Notes: generated from the sequence alone by a model not told the origin. A stretch of 64,000 nt of DNA from Lachnoclostridium sp. UBA6558 (GCA_002434335.1 DJJW01000077.1:1-64000); one strand, 5' to 3'; counted from the stretch's first letter, positions 9,239 to 20,566 are shown. Translations and numbers: made by a program.

Positions 9239-9537
9239 TGGCTGATTTAAAATTTTATGATGTGATTTTAAAACCGATCATAACGGAAAAGAGTATGAAC
9301 TCTATGTCCGAAAAGAAATACACTTTCTCTGTAGCACCCAGCGCTACAAAGAATCAGATTAAAGAAGCGGTTGAGAAAATGTTCGCAGGAACAAAGGTTG
9401 TTAGTGTTAACACTATGAACCTTGACGGAAAGAACCGCAGACGTGGAAATACTTCCGGTAAGACATCTAAGGTTAAGAAGGCTATCGTTCAGTTAACTGC
9501 TGACAGCCCTGAAATCGAGATTTTCTCCGGACTGTAA
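9238..9537 (+). CDS. rplW: 50S ribosomal protein L23
   Basis: Rim protein at the tunnel exit and docking site for trigger factor and SRP. 99 residues, typical length, with the conserved N-terminal IIKPIITEKS-like strand (here LKPIITEKSMN) and the NRRRGN loop. The start overlaps the last base of rplD. Confidence 0.97.
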   Translation: MADLKFYDVILKPIITEKSMNSMSEKKYTFSVAPSATKNQIKEAVEKMFAGTKVVSVNTMNLDGKNRRRGNTSGKTSKVKKAIVQLTADSPEIEIFSGL

Positions 9538-9611
9538 GAAACAAAGCAACAGATTATGGTGTTTATTCGCCGATAACAGAATAAAATAAATGCTCGAAAG
9601 GAGTGCAAAAG

Positions 9612-10454
9612 ATGGGAATTAAAAAGTTTAACCCATATACACCTTCCAGAAGACATATGACCTCATCTGATTTTTCAGAAATTACAACATCTACACCTGA
9701 GAAATCTTTAGTTGTTTCCTTAAACAAAAATGCAGGTCGTAACAATCAGGGAAAAATTACAGTAAGACATCAGGGCGGCGGCTCTAGAAAAAAATATAGA
9801 TTAGTGGATTTTAAGAGAAGAAAAGACGGAGTACCTGCAAAGGTCCTGACTATCGAATATGATCCTAACAGAACAGCGAACATTGCATTAATCTGCTATG
9901 CTGACGGAGAGAAATCCTACATCCTTGCTCCTAACGGATTACAGGTTGGAACAACACTGATGAATGGTGAGACAGCAGAAATCAGAGTAGGAAACTGCTT
10001 ACCTCTTCAGAACATTCCCGTTGGTACACAGATTCACAATATTGAGTTATATCCCGGTAAAGGCGGCCAGTTAGTTCGTTCAGCAGGTAACTCTGCACAG
10101 TTAATGGCGAAAGAAGGCAAATATGCAACACTTCGTCTTCCCTCCGGTGAAATGAGATTAGTTCCTATCATCTGCCGTGCAACCATCGGACAGGTAGGTA
10201 ACATCGATCACGAGTTAATTAACATCGGTAAAGCCGGACGTAAACGTCATATGGGTATCAGACCTACAGTCCGCGGTTCCGTTATGAATCCTAACGACCA
10301 TCCTCATGGTGGTGGTGAAGGTAGAACTGGTATTGGTCGTCCGGGTCCTGTTACGCCTTGGGGTAAACCTGCTCTTGGCTTAAAGACCAGAAAGAACAAT
10401 AAACAGTCTAACAAGATGATTGTAAGAAGAAGAGACGGTAAAACTGTTAAATAA
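9612..10454 (+). CDS. rplB: 50S ribosomal protein L2
   Basis: Core 23S-binding protein needed for subunit association and peptidyl transfer. 280 residues, starting at ATG 9612 ([13 protein letters not shown]); an earlier in-frame GTG lies in the ribosome binding site. It shows the N-terminal [16 protein letters not shown] stretch and the C-terminal [13 protein letters not shown] motif with the conserved His near the catalytic centre. Confidence 0.97.
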   Translation: MGIKKFNPYTPSRRHMTSSDFSEITTSTPEKSLVVSLNKNAGRNNQGKITVRHQGGGSRKKYRLVDFKRRKDGVPAKVLTIEYDPNRTANIALICYADGEKSYILAPNGLQVGTTLMNGETAEIRVGNCLPLQNIPVGTQIHNIELYPGKGGQLVRSAGNSAQLMAKEGKYATLRLPSGEMRLVPIICRATIGQVGNIDHELINIGKAGRKRHMGIRPTVRGSVMNPNDHPHGGGEGRTGIGRPGPVTPWGKPALGLKTRKNNKQSNKMIVRRRDGKTVK

Positions 10455-10471
10455 ATAAGGAGGTTAAACCT

Positions 10472-10750
10472 ATGGCTCGTTCATTAAAAAAAGGACCTTT
10501 CGCTGATGAGCATTTACTGAAAAAAGTTGATGCAGTGATTAAAACAGGCGATAAATCTGTAATTAAGACATGGTCACGTCGTTCAACGATTTTCCCTCAG
10601 ATGCTTGGACTCACCATTGCTGTACATGATGGCAGAAGACATGTGCCTGTATATGTTACAGAAGATATGGTTGGCCACAAGTTAGGTGAATTTGTTGCAA
10701 CCAGAACTTATAGAGGACACGGAAAAGACGAAAAGAAATCAAAGAGATAA
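10472..10750 (+). CDS. rpsS: 30S ribosomal protein S19
   Basis: Head protein that contacts S13 and bridges to the large subunit. 92 residues starting [14 protein letters not shown], with the family's [11 protein letters not shown] and [18 protein letters not shown] segments. A taaggagg site sits just before the start. Confidence 0.97.
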   Translation: MARSLKKGPFADEHLLKKVDAVIKTGDKSVIKTWSRRSTIFPQMLGLTIAVHDGRRHVPVYVTEDMVGHKLGEFVATRTYRGHGKDEKKSKR

Positions 10751-10781
10751 AGTAACTTTGAATTGAAAGGAGGTTTCATCC

Positions 10782-11168
10782 ATGGCGAAAGGACATAGAT
10801 CCCAGATAAAGAGAGAAAGAAATGAGAAGAAGGATACAAGACCGAGAGCAAAGGTTTCTTATGCAAGAGTATCCGTTCAGAAAGCTTGTTTCGTTTTAGA
10901 CGCCATTCGCGGTAAAGATGTTGAATCAGCTCTTGGTATTTTAGCTTATAATCCCAGATATGCTTCAACTGTAATAGATAAAGTTTTAAAATCAGCAATT
11001 GCTAACGCAGAGAATAACAACAATATGGATGTGAGCAAGTTATATATACAGGAGTGCTACGCAAACCAGGCTCCTACAATGAAAAGAATCAGACCTAGGG
11101 CACAGGGAAGAGCTTACAGAATCTTAAAGAGATTAAGCCACATCACTGTTGTACTAAATGAAAGATAA
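10782..11168 (+). CDS. rplV: 50S ribosomal protein L22
   Basis: Tunnel-constriction protein whose beta-hairpin loop, with L4, affects macrolide sensitivity. 128 residues, with the long hairpin near residues 95-115 ([17 protein letters not shown]) intact. The N-terminus carries a lysine/arginine-rich extension of about 20 residues before [14 protein letters not shown], a length seen in other Lachnospiraceae. Confidence 0.97.
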   Translation: MAKGHRSQIKRERNEKKDTRPRAKVSYARVSVQKACFVLDAIRGKDVESALGILAYNPRYASTVIDKVLKSAIANAENNNNMDVSKLYIQECYANQAPTMKRIRPRAQGRAYRILKRLSHITVVLNER

Positions 11169-11179
11169 GGAGGGCAATA

Positions 11180-11836
11180 ATGGGACAGAAAGTTAATCCT
11201 CATGGTTTAAGAGTCGGAGTTATTCATGACTGGGATTCAAGATGGTATGCAGAAGCTGACTTTGCAGATAACTTAGTAGAAGACTACAATATCAGAACAT
11301 ACCTGAAAAAGAAATTATACAGTGCGGGTATTTCAAAAATTGAAATCGAGCGTGCTTCTGACCGTTTAAAGGTTATTATCTTTACAGCTAAACCCGGTGT
11401 GGTTATCGGTAAGGGCGGACAGGAAATCGAGAAATTAAAGACTGAAATCCAGAAGTTCACAACTAAGAAATTGATGGTTGACATCAAAGAAATCAAAAAG
11501 CCGGATGTAAATGCTCAGTTAGTAGCTGAAAACATTGCTGCTCAGCTTGAGAACCGTATATCTTTCAGAAGAGCAATGAAAACAACTATGGCAAGAACCA
11601 TGAGAGCAGGCGCTAAGGGTATTAAAGCCGCTGTTGCTGGTCGTCTTGGCGGTGCTGATATGGCTCGTACAGAATTCTACAGTGAAGGAACTATTCCGTT
11701 ACAGACATTACGTGCGGATATTGATTATGGATTTGCAGAAGCAGACACCACTTTTGGTAAATTAGGCGTTAAAGTATGGATTTATCAAGGTGAAGTACTT
11801 CCCACAAAGGCAAAAAAGGAAGGGAGCGATAAATAA
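11180..11836 (+). CDS. rpsC: 30S ribosomal protein S3
   Basis: mRNA-entry protein with helicase-like function, made of KH and C-terminal S3 domains. 218 residues; starts [14 protein letters not shown], has the KH GxxG loop as [13 protein letters not shown] (about residue 75) and the [20 protein letters not shown] motif. The stop overlaps the rplP start by one base. Confidence 0.97.
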   Translation: MGQKVNPHGLRVGVIHDWDSRWYAEADFADNLVEDYNIRTYLKKKLYSAGISKIEIERASDRLKVIIFTAKPGVVIGKGGQEIEKLKTEIQKFTTKKLMVDIKEIKKPDVNAQLVAENIAAQLENRISFRRAMKTTMARTMRAGAKGIKAAVAGRLGGADMARTEFYSEGTIPLQTLRADIDYGFAEADTTFGKLGVKVWIYQGEVLPTKAKKEGSDK

Positions 11837-12273
11837 TGTTAATGCCAAAAAGAGTAAAACGCCGTAAACAGTTCCGTGGCTCCATGGCAGGAAAGGCAAC
11901 AAGAGGTAATACTATCTCTAACGGCGAATTTGGTCTGGTATCATTAGAACCAGCTTGGATAAAATCAAACCAAATCGAAGCAGCCCGTATCGCGATGACA
12001 CGTTACATCAAGCGTGGCGGTAAAGTTTGGATTAAAATATTCCCCGATAAGCCAGTAACAACTAAACCTGCTGAAACTCGAATGGGTTCCGGTAAAGGAT
12101 CTTTAGAGTACTGGGTAGCTGTTGTTAAACCGGGCCGCGTAATGTTCGAAATCGCAGGCGTTCCGGAAGAAACCGCAAGAGAAGCTTTAAGACTTGCAAT
12201 GCACAAACTTCCCGTTAAGTGCAAAATAGTTTCTCGCGCAGATTTAGAAGGAGGTGCGGGCAGTGAAAACTAG
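11836..12273 (+). CDS. rplP: 50S ribosomal protein L16
   Basis: A-site tRNA accommodation protein. 145 residues; the start [15 protein letters not shown] is the usual bacterial form. Signature [17 protein letters not shown] (about residues 73-90) is present. It overlaps rpsC by one base and rpmC by 11 bases at the other end, so all three are translationally coupled. Confidence 0.97.
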   Translation: MLMPKRVKRRKQFRGSMAGKATRGNTISNGEFGLVSLEPAWIKSNQIEAARIAMTRYIKRGGKVWIKIFPDKPVTTKPAETRMGSGKGSLEYWVAVVKPGRVMFEIAGVPEETAREALRLAMHKLPVKCKIVSRADLEGGAGSEN

Positions 12274-12472
12274 TAAATTTTTAGAAGATTTAAAAGTAAA
12301 AACAGCAAGTGAGCTGAACGACGAATTAGTAGCTGCTAAAAAGGAACTTTTCAACTTAAGGTTCCAGAACGCAACAAACCAGCTGGATAATACAAGCCGT
12401 ATCAAAGATGTCAGAAAGAATATTGCTAGAATCCAGACAGTTATTTCTGAAAAAGCAAAAGCATCCAACTAA
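12263..12472 (+). CDS. rpmC: 50S ribosomal protein L29
   Basis: Small helical hairpin protein at the tunnel exit, next to L23. 69 residues starting at GTG 12263, inside the last codons of rplP; an in-frame GTG at 12254 is part of the ggaggtg binding site and is not the start. The [19 protein letters not shown] segment is characteristic. Confidence 0.95.
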   Translation: MKTSKFLEDLKVKTASELNDELVAAKKELFNLRFQNATNQLDNTSRIKDVRKNIARIQTVISEKAKASN

Positions 12473-12625
12473 TATAAATATGATATCAATGCTCCCAGAG
12501 GTTATGTGAAAAAAAGAAAGTTTTCACTGGGTGTGAAAATTAAAACCGAATTTCACTTTTTATCTAGGCAGTACTGCAAGCGAGCTGGCGGTATGCGCGG
12601 GTGTTATTGGGAAAGGAGAATTGTT

Positions 12626-12880
12626 GTGGAAAGAAATCTGAGAAAAGTTCGTACCGGTAAGGTAGTAAGTGATAAAATGGACAAAACAATCACCGTAGCT
12701 GTAATTGATCACGTTAAACATCCTTTATACAACAAGATCGTAAAAAGAACTTATAAGTTAAAGGCTCATGATGAGAACAATGAGTGCGGTATTGGAGATA
12801 GAGTTAAAGTTATGGAAACAAGACCTTTATCCAAGGATAAGAGATGGAGACTTGTTGAAGTTATCGAAAAAGCTAAATAA
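12626..12880 (+). CDS. rpsQ: 30S ribosomal protein S17
   Basis: Early 16S-binding OB-fold protein. 84 residues from GTG 12626 ([20 protein letters not shown]), preceded by gaaaggag. The frame stays open about 120 bases upstream, but that part is spacer with a ttttcac/gtgaaaa hairpin (about 12523-12541), not protein. A 153-base gap after rpmC is longer than most gaps in this operon. Confidence 0.96.
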   Translation: MERNLRKVRTGKVVSDKMDKTITVAVIDHVKHPLYNKIVKRTYKLKAHDENNECGIGDRVKVMETRPLSKDKRWRLVEVIEKAK

Positions 12881-12904
12881 TGCGATTCTGAAAGGAGTAA
12901 GGTC

Positions 12905-13273
12905 ATGATACAACAGGAATCAAGACTTAGAGTTGCTGATAATACCGGTGCAAAAGAATTACTCTGCATCAGGGTACTTGGCGGATCAACAAGAAGATAC
13001 GCTAACATCGGCGATGTTATTGTTGCCAGCGTTAAAGATGCAACACCAGGCGGTGTTGTAAAAAAAGGTGACGTTGTAAAAGCTGTTGTTGTTCGTAGTG
13101 TAAAAGGTGCTCGTCGTAAAGACGGTTCCTACATCAAATTTGATGAGAACGCAGCTGTTATCATAAAAGAAGACAAAAATCCCAAAGGAACACGTATTTT
13201 CGGACCTGTTGCCAGGGAATTAAGAGAAAAACAGTTCATGAAGATCGTTTCATTAGCACCAGAAGTACTATAA
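12905..13273 (+). CDS. rplN: 50S ribosomal protein L14
   Basis: Interface protein of the large subunit, binding site of silencing factor RsfS. 122 residues, exact family length, starting [20 protein letters not shown] and containing [15 protein letters not shown] and [16 protein letters not shown]. Confidence 0.97.
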   Translation: MIQQESRLRVADNTGAKELLCIRVLGGSTRRYANIGDVIVASVKDATPGGVVKKGDVVKAVVVRSVKGARRKDGSYIKFDENAAVIIKEDKNPKGTRIFGPVARELREKQFMKIVSLAPEVL

Positions 13274-13287
13274 GGAGGTGGAAACCT

Positions 13288-13605
13288 GTGTCAATGTTAA
13301 AAATCAAAAAGGGAGATAACGTGAAAGTTATCACCGGTAAAGATAAAGGCAAAGAAGGTAAAGTAGTTGCTGTTGTAGACGGAAAAGTACTGATTGAAGG
13401 CGTAAACATGATTACAAAACATGCAAAAGCTAATCAGGCTAATCCCAAGGGCGGAATCGTACATCAGGAGGCTCCTATCGATGCTTCTAACGTAATGTAC
13501 GTTCACAAGGGAAAGACTACAAGAATCGGATTTACTACAGTTGAAGGTAAAAAAGGTTCCAAAAAAGTACGTATCGCTAAAGTAAATGGCGACGTTATTG
13601 ACTAA
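13288..13605 (+). CDS. rplX: 50S ribosomal protein L24
   Basis: Assembly-initiator KOW-domain protein. 105 residues from GTG 13288, seven bases after aaggaggtg; an ATG two codons later is the alternative. The KOW motif reads [20 protein letters not shown] (residues 5-24). Confidence 0.96.
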   Translation: MSMLKIKKGDNVKVITGKDKGKEGKVVAVVDGKVLIEGVNMITKHAKANQANPKGGIVHQEAPIDASNVMYVHKGKTTRIGFTTVEGKKGSKKVRIAKVNGDVID

Positions 13606-13629
13606 TTCTAAGAGAGGAGGTCCCATAAG

Positions 13630-14169
13630 TTGACTAGATTAAAAGAACAATATTTGAACGAAATCGTAGCTGGAATGGAAAAGAAATTCGGTTACAAAAA
13701 CACACTGGAAGTACCCAAATTAAACAAGATTGTTATTAATATGGGTGTCGGCGAAGCAAAGGAAAACTCCAAGCTTTTAGATGCTGCCATTAAAGATATG
13801 GAAACAATCGCTGGACAGAAAGCTGTTGTAACCAAAGCTAAGAAATCCGTAGCTAACTTTAAACTCAGAGAAGGCATGCCTATCGGTTGCAAAGTTACCT
13901 TAAGAGGAGATAAGATGTATGAGTTCGCTGATCGTCTTATTAACCTTGCACTCCCTCGCGTTCGTGACTTTAGAGGTGTAAGCGCAAACTCATTTGACGG
14001 AAGAGGAAACTATGCTCTCGGTATTAAAGAACAGGTTATTTTCCCTGAAATCGAATATGATAAAATTGACAAAGTCAGAGGTATGGACATTATTTTCGTT
14101 ACTACTGCCAAGACTGATGAAGAAGCTCGTGAATTATTGACATTATTCGGTATGCCATTCAAAAAATAG
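13630..14169 (+). CDS. rplE: 50S ribosomal protein L5
   Basis: 5S rRNA-binding protein of the central protuberance. 179 residues from TTG 13630, preceded by gagaggaggt. Motifs: [57 protein letters not shown] start use is notable but common in this operon class. Confidence 0.97.
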   Translation: MTRLKEQYLNEIVAGMEKKFGYKNTLEVPKLNKIVINMGVGEAKENSKLLDAAIKDMETIAGQKAVVTKAKKSVANFKLREGMPIGCKVTLRGDKMYEFADRLINLALPRVRDFRGVSANSFDGRGNYALGIKEQVIFPEIEYDKIDKVRGMDIIFVTTAKTDEEARELLTLFGMPFKK

Positions 14170-14184
14170 TTAGGAGGGAATTTC

Positions 14185-14370
14185 ATGGCTAAAACGTCTA
14201 TGAAAATTAAGCAGCAACGTACCCAGAAGTTTTCTACCAGGGAGTACAACCGCTGCAGAATCTGTGGCCGTCCACATGGTTATTTAAGAAAATACGGAAT
14301 TTGCAGAATCTGCTTCCGTGAATTAGCATATAAGGGACAAATACCAGGCGTTAAAAAAGCAAGCTGGTAA
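14185..14370 (+). CDS. rpsZ: 30S ribosomal protein S14, zinc type
   Basis: Short (61-residue) type Z S14 with two CxxC pairs (CRICGRPH and CRICFREL) binding one zinc. This form, with type S14 paralogues elsewhere in some genomes used during zinc shortage, is typical of Firmicutes. It sits in the normal spc-operon place between rplE and rpsH. Confidence 0.96.
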   Translation: MAKTSMKIKQQRTQKFSTREYNRCRICGRPHGYLRKYGICRICFRELAYKGQIPGVKKASW

Positions 14371-14393
14371 TTAAAAGGAAGGAGGCAAACGAC

Positions 14394-14795
14394 ATGACAA
14401 TGAGCGATCCTATTGCAGATATGCTTACAAGAATCCGCAATGCCAACACTGCAAAACATGATACAGTAGATATCCCTGCTTCTAAAATGAAGGTAGCGAT
14501 AGCTGATATCCTTTTAAAAGAAGGTTATATCAGAAAGTATGATATTGAAGAAGTAGATGGTTTCAAAAACATCCATGTTACATTAAAATATGGTAAAGAT
14601 AAAAATGTTAAGATCATTACTGGTCTTAAGAGAATTTCCAAACCCGGACTTCGCGTTTATGCTAATACTGAGGAACTTCCTAAGGTACTTGGAGGACTTG
14701 GTGTTGCAATAATATCCACCAATAAAGGTGTTGTAACCGATAAGGAAGCAAGAAAATTAAATGTAGGCGGCGAAGTACTGGCATTTGTTTGGTAA
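14394..14795 (+). CDS. rpsH: 30S ribosomal protein S8
   Basis: Primary 16S-binding protein and, in E. coli, spc-operon repressor. 133 residues starting [16 protein letters not shown], ending in the conserved [18 protein letters not shown]...GGEVLAFVW. Followed by a 144-base spacer containing two hairpins, one with a 9-bp GC-containing stem. Confidence 0.97.
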   Translation: MTMSDPIADMLTRIRNANTAKHDTVDIPASKMKVAIADILLKEGYIRKYDIEEVDGFKNIHVTLKYGKDKNVKIITGLKRISKPGLRVYANTEELPKVLGGLGVAIISTNKGVVTDKEARKLNVGGEVLAFVW

Positions 14796-14821
14796 TCAGC
14801 TGAATAAACTACCCCCTTTTA

Positions 14822-14850
14822 CCCGTTTTGCTGACAAAGCGGGGAAAAAT
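14822..14850 (+). terminator. attenuator-like hairpin between rpsH and rplF
   Basis: cccgttttg pairs with caaagcggg (about 14822-14844) around a 4-base loop, followed by gaaaaatt. The T tail is poor, so it is more likely a processing or partial attenuation site than a full terminator. A second small hairpin (atcctg/caggat) lies at about 14883-14900. Confidence 0.35.
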
Positions 14851-14939
14851 TATGTTAACAATAAATATACTTCCTGCTGTATTATCCTGATGAAACAGGA
14901 TGTCAGCCAAGAAGTAATAAAATTATAGGAGGTGCGGGC

Positions 14940-15482
14940 ATGTCACGTATAGGAAGAATGCCTATCGCTGTACCAGCTGGTGTAACCGTTGATATAGCAG
15001 AAAATAATAAAGTGACTGTAAAAGGTCCTAAGGGAACACTGGAAAGAGTGTTACCTGCTGAAATGGATATTAAACTTGAAGGTTCTGAGATTATTGTAAC
15101 AAGACCGAATGACTTAAAGAAAATGAAATCTTTACACGGTCTTACAAGAACACTGGTTAACAATATGGTAACTGGTGTAACTGCCGGATATGAGAAAGTA
15201 CTTGAAGTAAACGGTGTTGGTTACAGAGCTGCTAAATCCGGAAAGGAATTAACTTTAACACTTGGATATTCACATCCCGTAGTTATGGTTGATCCTGAAG
15301 GTATTGAGTCAGTATTAGAAGGACAGAACAAGATTACAGTTAAAGGTATAGATAAAGAAAAAGTCGGACAATACGCTGCTGAAATCAGAGATAAGAGAAG
15401 ACCTGAACCTTACAAAGGTAAAGGTATTAAGTATGCTGATGAAGTTATCAGACGTAAAGTTGGTAAGACTGGTAAGAAATAA
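14940..15482 (+). CDS. rplF: 50S ribosomal protein L6
   Basis: Protein near the factor-binding stalk base. 180 residues starting [16 protein letters not shown], two tandem L6 folds, ending in the family motif [18 protein letters not shown]. Preceded by taggaggtg. Confidence 0.97.
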   Translation: MSRIGRMPIAVPAGVTVDIAENNKVTVKGPKGTLERVLPAEMDIKLEGSEIIVTRPNDLKKMKSLHGLTRTLVNNMVTGVTAGYEKVLEVNGVGYRAAKSGKELTLTLGYSHPVVMVDPEGIESVLEGQNKITVKGIDKEKVGQYAAEIRDKRRPEPYKGKGIKYADEVIRRKVGKTGKK

Positions 15483-15499
15483 TTGGAGGTGAAATAAAA

Positions 15500-15868
15500 A
15501 TGGTTAGTAAAGAAGCAAGATCCAAAGTTCGTGTAAATAAACATAGAAAATTACGTAATCGTTTTTCCGGAACTCCTGAAAGACCGCGTCTTGCTGTGTT
15601 TAGAAGTAATACCCATATGTACGCTCAGATTATTGACGATACCGTAGGTACTACTTTAGTATCAGCTTCCACCCTTCAAAAGGATGTTAAGGCTGAACTT
15701 GAAAAGACAAATGACGTAGCTGCAGCAGCATATTTAGGAACTGTTATTGCAAAGAAAGCAGTTGAAAAAGGCATTAAATCTGTTGTCTTTGATAGAGGCG
15801 GTTTTATATATCAGGGTAAAGTTAAAGCATTAGCAGAAGCAGCAAGAGAAGCTGGTCTGGAATTCTAA
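15500..15868 (+). CDS. rplR: 50S ribosomal protein L18
   Basis: 5S rRNA-binding protein. 122 residues with the basic N-terminus ([20 protein letters not shown]) and the C-terminal [26 protein letters not shown] end that defines the family. Confidence 0.97.
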   Translation: MVSKEARSKVRVNKHRKLRNRFSGTPERPRLAVFRSNTHMYAQIIDDTVGTTLVSASTLQKDVKAELEKTNDVAAAAYLGTVIAKKAVEKGIKSVVFDRGGFIYQGKVKALAEAAREAGLEF

Positions 15869-15884
15869 GCGAGGAGGGAAACAC

Positions 15885-16394
15885 ATGAAACGTACAATCG
15901 TTGATGTTGATCAACTGGAGTTAGTAGAAAAAGTAGTATCCATTAAACGTGTTACGAAAGTAGTAAAAGGTGGACGTAACTTCCGCTTTACAGCTTTAGT
16001 AGTAGTTGGTGATAAAAACGGCCATGTCGGAGCAGGTCTTGGAAAAGCAACAGAAATACCTGAAGCTATCCGTAAAGGAATTGAAGATGCCAAGAAGAAA
16101 TTAATCTCATTCCCTATTGATGAAAATGGAAGTGTTCCTCATGACTATACAGGAAAATTCGGAGGCGCTACAGTACTCTTAAAGCGTTCACCAGAAGGTA
16201 CCGGAATTATTGCTGGTGGTCCTGCACGTAACGTTCTTGAGCTTGCTGGTTTTAAGAACATTCGTACAAAATCACTTGGTTCCAATAACAAGCAGAACGT
16301 AGTTTTGGCAACAATCGAAGGATTAAGTCACTTAAGAACTCCTGAGGAAGTGGCTAAACTCCGTGGTATCACTGTAGAAGAGTTGTTAGGCTAG
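15885..16394 (+). CDS. rpsE: 30S ribosomal protein S5
   Basis: Accuracy (ram) protein and spectinomycin-binding loop carrier. 169 residues; the N-terminal loop [20 protein letters not shown] and [18 protein letters not shown] are present. Residues around the spectinomycin loop look wild type by eye. Confidence 0.97.
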   Translation: MKRTIVDVDQLELVEKVVSIKRVTKVVKGGRNFRFTALVVVGDKNGHVGAGLGKATEIPEAIRKGIEDAKKKLISFPIDENGSVPHDYTGKFGGATVLLKRSPEGTGIIAGGPARNVLELAGFKNIRTKSLGSNNKQNVVLATIEGLSHLRTPEEVAKLRGITVEELLG

Positions 16395-16406
16395 GAGGTG
16401 CCCAAG

Positions 16407-16589
16407 ATGGCAGAGAAATTAAAAGTAACTTTAGTAAAGTCTACAATCAGTTCTATCCCTAAGCATAAGAAAACAGTGGAAGCATTAGGCCTTAGAAAGC
16501 TCCACAAAACGGTAGAATTACCCAACAATGAATGTGTTAGAGGTATGGTTGATCAGGTAAGACATTTAGTAAAGGTAGAAGAGATATAA
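16407..16589 (+). CDS. rpmD: 50S ribosomal protein L30
   Basis: Small (60-residue) large-subunit protein, absent in some lineages. Starts at ATG 16407 (AEKLKVTLVKSTISSIPKHK) after ctaggaggtg; in-frame sequence upstream belongs to the ribosome binding site. Motif LGLRKLHKTVELPN is typical. Confidence 0.96.
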   Translation: MAEKLKVTLVKSTISSIPKHKKTVEALGLRKLHKTVELPNNECVRGMVDQVRHLVKVEEI

Positions 16590-16617
16590 TTCCCAAGAAA
16601 GTAAGGAGGTGTACTAG

Positions 16618-17058
16618 ATGAATTTATCAGAATTAAGACCGGCAGAAGGCTCCAAGCAAAGCGGAAATTTCAGAAAAGGCCGTGGACATGGTTCAGGTAA
16701 TGGTAAAACTGCAGGTAAAGGACATAAAGGACAGAAGGCACGTTCCGGCGCACCCAGAGTAGGTTTCGAAGGTGGTCAGACTCCTTTTATCAGAACCTTA
16801 CCTAAGAGAGGTTTTACAAACAGAAATACAAAAGAAATCGTAGCAATCAACGTAGACAGACTGAATGTTTTTGAAGATGGTTCTGTAGTTACTATCGCGA
16901 CTTTAATCGAGACCGGTATCGTTAAGAACCCCAGAGATGGTGTTAAGATCCTAGGAAATGGAGAACTTACTAAGAAGCTTGACGTAAAAGTATCTGCATT
17001 CAGCGAATCTGCTGCAGAGAAAATTAAAGCTCTTGGTGGAAATGCTGAGGTGATTTAG
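16618..17058 (+). CDS. rplO: 50S ribosomal protein L15
   Basis: Late assembly protein. 146 residues, glycine-rich N-terminal extension ([20 protein letters not shown]) and the [17 protein letters not shown] motif. It is separated from secY by only three bases, so SecY translation is likely coupled to it. Confidence 0.97.
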   Translation: MNLSELRPAEGSKQSGNFRKGRGHGSGNGKTAGKGHKGQKARSGAPRVGFEGGQTPFIRTLPKRGFTNRNTKEIVAINVDRLNVFEDGSVVTIATLIETGIVKNPRDGVKILGNGELTKKLDVKVSAFSESAAEKIKALGGNAEVI

Positions 17059-17061
17059 GAG

Positions 17062-18390
17062 ATGTTTAAAACAATCCGAAATGCTTTTAAGATTAAAGAT
17101 ATAAGAAATAAGTTAGTGTTTACTTTTATTGCATTAATTATCGTAAGACTTGGCTCTCAGCTCCCTGTACCAGAAATAAACAGGGAGTATTTCGCCCAAT
17201 GGGTTTCGGGCCAGACTTCTTTAGGTTTCTTTGATACTTTAACTGGTGGTTCTTTTACTCAGATGTCAATATTTGCTCTGAATATTACACCTTATATTAC
17301 ATCCTCAATCATAATGCAGCTCCTTACCATTGCAATTCCTAAGTTAGAGGAAATGCAAAAAGATGGAGAAGACGGAAGAAAGAAGATTGCTGAATTTACA
17401 CGTTACCTGACAGTTGTCTTAGCACTGGTTGAATCTATTGCTATGGCTGTCGGTTTTGGTAATTCAGGTTTATTAATCGGTGGATTAACTTTTGCTAATG
17501 TAGTAATCGTTGTTGCAGCTTTAACTGCAGGATCTACCTTCCTTATGTGGTTAGGTGAGAGAATTACGGAAAAAGGCGTTGGAAATGGTATCTCAATAAT
17601 CCTTTTAGTCAATATCGTAGCCAAATTACCTAGTGATTTTACTAATCTTTTCAGAACATTCGTAACAGGTGCTTCCAGTGTTATCAATGGTATCCTTGGA
17701 ACTGTTATCATTGTTCTGGTTACAGTATTTGTAATTGTATTTGTAGTTTTACTGCAGAGCGGACAGAGAAAAATCCCTGTTCAGTATGCAAAAAAAGTAC
17801 AAGGCAGAAAAATGATAGGTGGACAATCCTCTCATATTCCTTTAAAAGTTAATACTGCAGGTGTTATTCCGGTAATTTTCGCTGGATCTATTATGCAGTT
17901 CCCTATTGTTGTATCATCTTTCTTTGATGTACATCCGGCAAGAGCATATTTCTGGCCTAAAGTATTATACTTATTAAATCAGAATAACTGGTGTAACTTT
18001 AAGAGCTTTGGTGAGTTCAAATACACACTTGGCTTACTTATTTACATTGTTTTAATTATCTTCTTCGCTTACTTCTATACTTCAATTACTTTCAATCCAC
18101 TTGAAGTATCCAACAATATGAAGAAGCAGGGCGGTTTTATCCCGGGTATTCGTCCCGGTAAGCCCACAGCGGAATACCTTACAAAAGTAGTAAATAACGT
18201 TATTTTAATCGGTGCAATTGGTTTAACTATCGTGTCTGTAGTTCCTATATTCTTCTCAGGAAGCTTCAATGCACAGGTAACCTTTGGCGGAACATCTATC
18301 ATCATTATCGTTGGTGTTGTTCTTGAGACCATGAAGCAGATCGAATCCCAGATGTTAGTACGTCATTACAAGGGATTCTTAAATGATTAA
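17062..18390 (+). CDS. secY: protein translocase subunit SecY
   Basis: Channel-forming membrane subunit of the Sec translocon. 442 residues with ten hydrophobic spans; signatures GGSFTQMSIFALNITPYI (about residue 71) and the cytosolic loop RKIPVQYAKKVQGRKM (about residue 235) are both intact. The C-terminal cytoplasmic end LVRHYKGFLND is normal. It sits directly after rplO, as in most bacteria. Confidence 0.97.
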   Translation: MFKTIRNAFKIKDIRNKLVFTFIALIIVRLGSQLPVPEINREYFAQWVSGQTSLGFFDTLTGGSFTQMSIFALNITPYITSSIIMQLLTIAIPKLEEMQKDGEDGRKKIAEFTRYLTVVLALVESIAMAVGFGNSGLLIGGLTFANVVIVVAALTAGSTFLMWLGERITEKGVGNGISIILLVNIVAKLPSDFTNLFRTFVTGASSVINGILGTVIIVLVTVFVIVFVVLLQSGQRKIPVQYAKKVQGRKMIGGQSSHIPLKVNTAGVIPVIFAGSIMQFPIVVSSFFDVHPARAYFWPKVLYLLNQNNWCNFKSFGEFKYTLGLLIYIVLIIFFAYFYTSITFNPLEVSNNMKKQGGFIPGIRPGKPTAEYLTKVVNNVILIGAIGLTIVSVVPIFFSGSFNAQVTFGGTSIIIIVGVVLETMKQIESQMLVRHYKGFLND

Positions 18391-18404
18391 TAAAATACAG
18401 ATAA

Positions 18405-19109
<705 letters not shown>

Positions 19110-19249
19110 AGATATAAATTAGATTTCTTTTTCTTATTTCTGAGAATAAGGTATTGTATAGGTAAGTATTTTATATCTGGAAGAGGAAAAAGCAAAGATT
19201 TAATTTATGTAGCTTATTAAATGATAGAACAGATGCAGGGAGTGATATT

Positions 19250-20002
19250 ATGTCAGTTACAATAAAATCAGAGAGAGAAATAGAATTAATGCGTGAAGCG
19301 GGAAAGATTCTGGCGGCTGTTCATGAAGAGCTGAGAGAGTTCATTCAACCGGGGATCACAACTCTGGATATTGATAAAAAGACCAGGGAATTAATTAAAG
19401 GTTATGGTTGTATTGCATCCTTTCTTAATTATAATGGTTATCCTGCATCTGTCTGTGTTTCCGTAAATGAGCAGGTGGTTCATGGAATCCCCTCCAAGGG
19501 AAGAATATTAAACAATGGAGATATTGTAAGCTTGGATGCAGGTGTGATATATAAAGGATATCATTCGGATGCCGCAAGAACCTGGGCAGTGGGTGAAATT
19601 ACGGAAGATGCAAAAGAACTCATACGGGTAACGCAACAAAGTTTTTTTGAGGGGATTAAATATGCAAAACCTGGCAATCATTTAAATGATATATCCTCTG
19701 CGATTCAAAACTATGTGGAGTCTTTTGGGTTTTCGGTTGTTAGAGACCTTGTAGGACACGGCATCGGTACTAAGCTACATGAAGACCCGCAGATTCCAAA
19801 CTTTGCGCAGAAAAGAAGAGGAATCAGACTGGAGCCGGGAATGACCTTCGCCATAGAACCTATGGTAAATGCAGGACGGCCTGAAGTTTACTGGGAAAGC
19901 GATGACTGGACAGTTGTAACGGAAGACAGATCCCTGTCGGCACATTATGAGAACACCATTCTGATTACAGAGGGTGAGCCGGAAATATTCTCTTTAAAAT
20001 AA
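19250..20002 (+). CDS. map: methionine aminopeptidase, type I
   Basis: Removes the N-terminal Met from nascent proteins. 250 residues with the five metal ligands in their motifs: LDAGVIYKGYHSDAARTW (two Asp), VGHGIGTKLHEDPQIPN (His), GMTFAIEPMVNAG (Glu) and SAHYENTILIT (Glu). It lacks the zinc-finger extension found in some homologues. A 140-base spacer without an obvious promoter separates it from adk. Confidence 0.96.
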   Translation: MSVTIKSEREIELMREAGKILAAVHEELREFIQPGITTLDIDKKTRELIKGYGCIASFLNYNGYPASVCVSVNEQVVHGIPSKGRILNNGDIVSLDAGVIYKGYHSDAARTWAVGEITEDAKELIRVTQQSFFEGIKYAKPGNHLNDISSAIQNYVESFGFSVVRDLVGHGIGTKLHEDPQIPNFAQKRRGIRLEPGMTFAIEPMVNAGRPEVYWESDDWTVVTEDRSLSAHYENTILITEGEPEIFSLK

Positions 20003-20026
20003 AGCAGGAATAACGGAGCCGTAAAA

Positions 20027-20311
20027 GTGGATTATATGATTGGCAGAGGTGCAATATCCACCGCAGGACATGATATCGGTAAATGCTATGTCATATGCAG
20101 CGCAGACGATGAATATGTTTATCTAGTGGATGGTATTGCCAGAAACATAAAGAACCCAAAGAAAAAAAACAAAAAGCATATCAAATGCATTGAAGGAACT
20201 GAAAATCTCCTTCCACGCATCAATGATCAAAACATAATTACCCGGAATGAAGATATCAAAAGAGCAATTAAAACTTACAGTAAGATATATAAAGGGGTTA
20301 TACCCTGGTAA
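20027..20311 (+). CDS. KOW-domain RNA-binding protein (L14e-like)
   Basis: 94 residues. Residues 4-50 match the archaeal/eukaryal L14e-type KOW fold found in many Clostridia at exactly this place between map and infA (GRGAISTAGHDIGKCYVI, DGIARNIKNPKKKNKKH). Function is not established; ribosome association is the usual guess. The start is GTG 20027, with ATG 20036 as alternative; the ribosome binding site is weak (cggag). Confidence 0.85.
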   Translation: MDYMIGRGAISTAGHDIGKCYVICSADDEYVYLVDGIARNIKNPKKKNKKHIKCIEGTENLLPRINDQNIITRNEDIKRAIKTYSKIYKGVIPW

Positions 20312-20347
20312 TCTGTTGTATTTCTTCAAATTTATGGAGGTGACTTA

Positions 20348-20566
20348 ATGTCCAAATCAGATGTAGTTGAAATTGAAGGAACCGTTATTGAGAAATTACC
20401 CAATGCTATGTTCCAGGTAGAACTGGAAAATGGCCATCGCGTACTGGCTCACATCAGCGGAAAACTACGTATGAACTTTATTAAAATCGTACCCGGCGAC
20501 AAAGTAACTTTAGAATTATCTCCCTATGATTTAACTAAAGGAAGAATTATCTGGAGAGATAAATAA
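20348..20566 (+). CDS. infA: translation initiation factor IF-1
   Basis: S1-type OB-fold factor that occupies the 30S A site during initiation. 72 residues, canonical length, with [20 protein letters not shown] and the end [12 protein letters not shown]. Preceded by tggaggtgac. Confidence 0.97.
   Translation: MSKSDVVEIEGTVIEKLPNAMFQVELENGHRVLAHISGKLRMNFIKIVPGDKVTLELSPYDLTKGRIIWRDK

Noticed and set aside
12506..12625. N-terminal extension of S17
   Set aside because: The true S17 begins at GTG 12626 with a good binding site; the upstream part is not S17-like.
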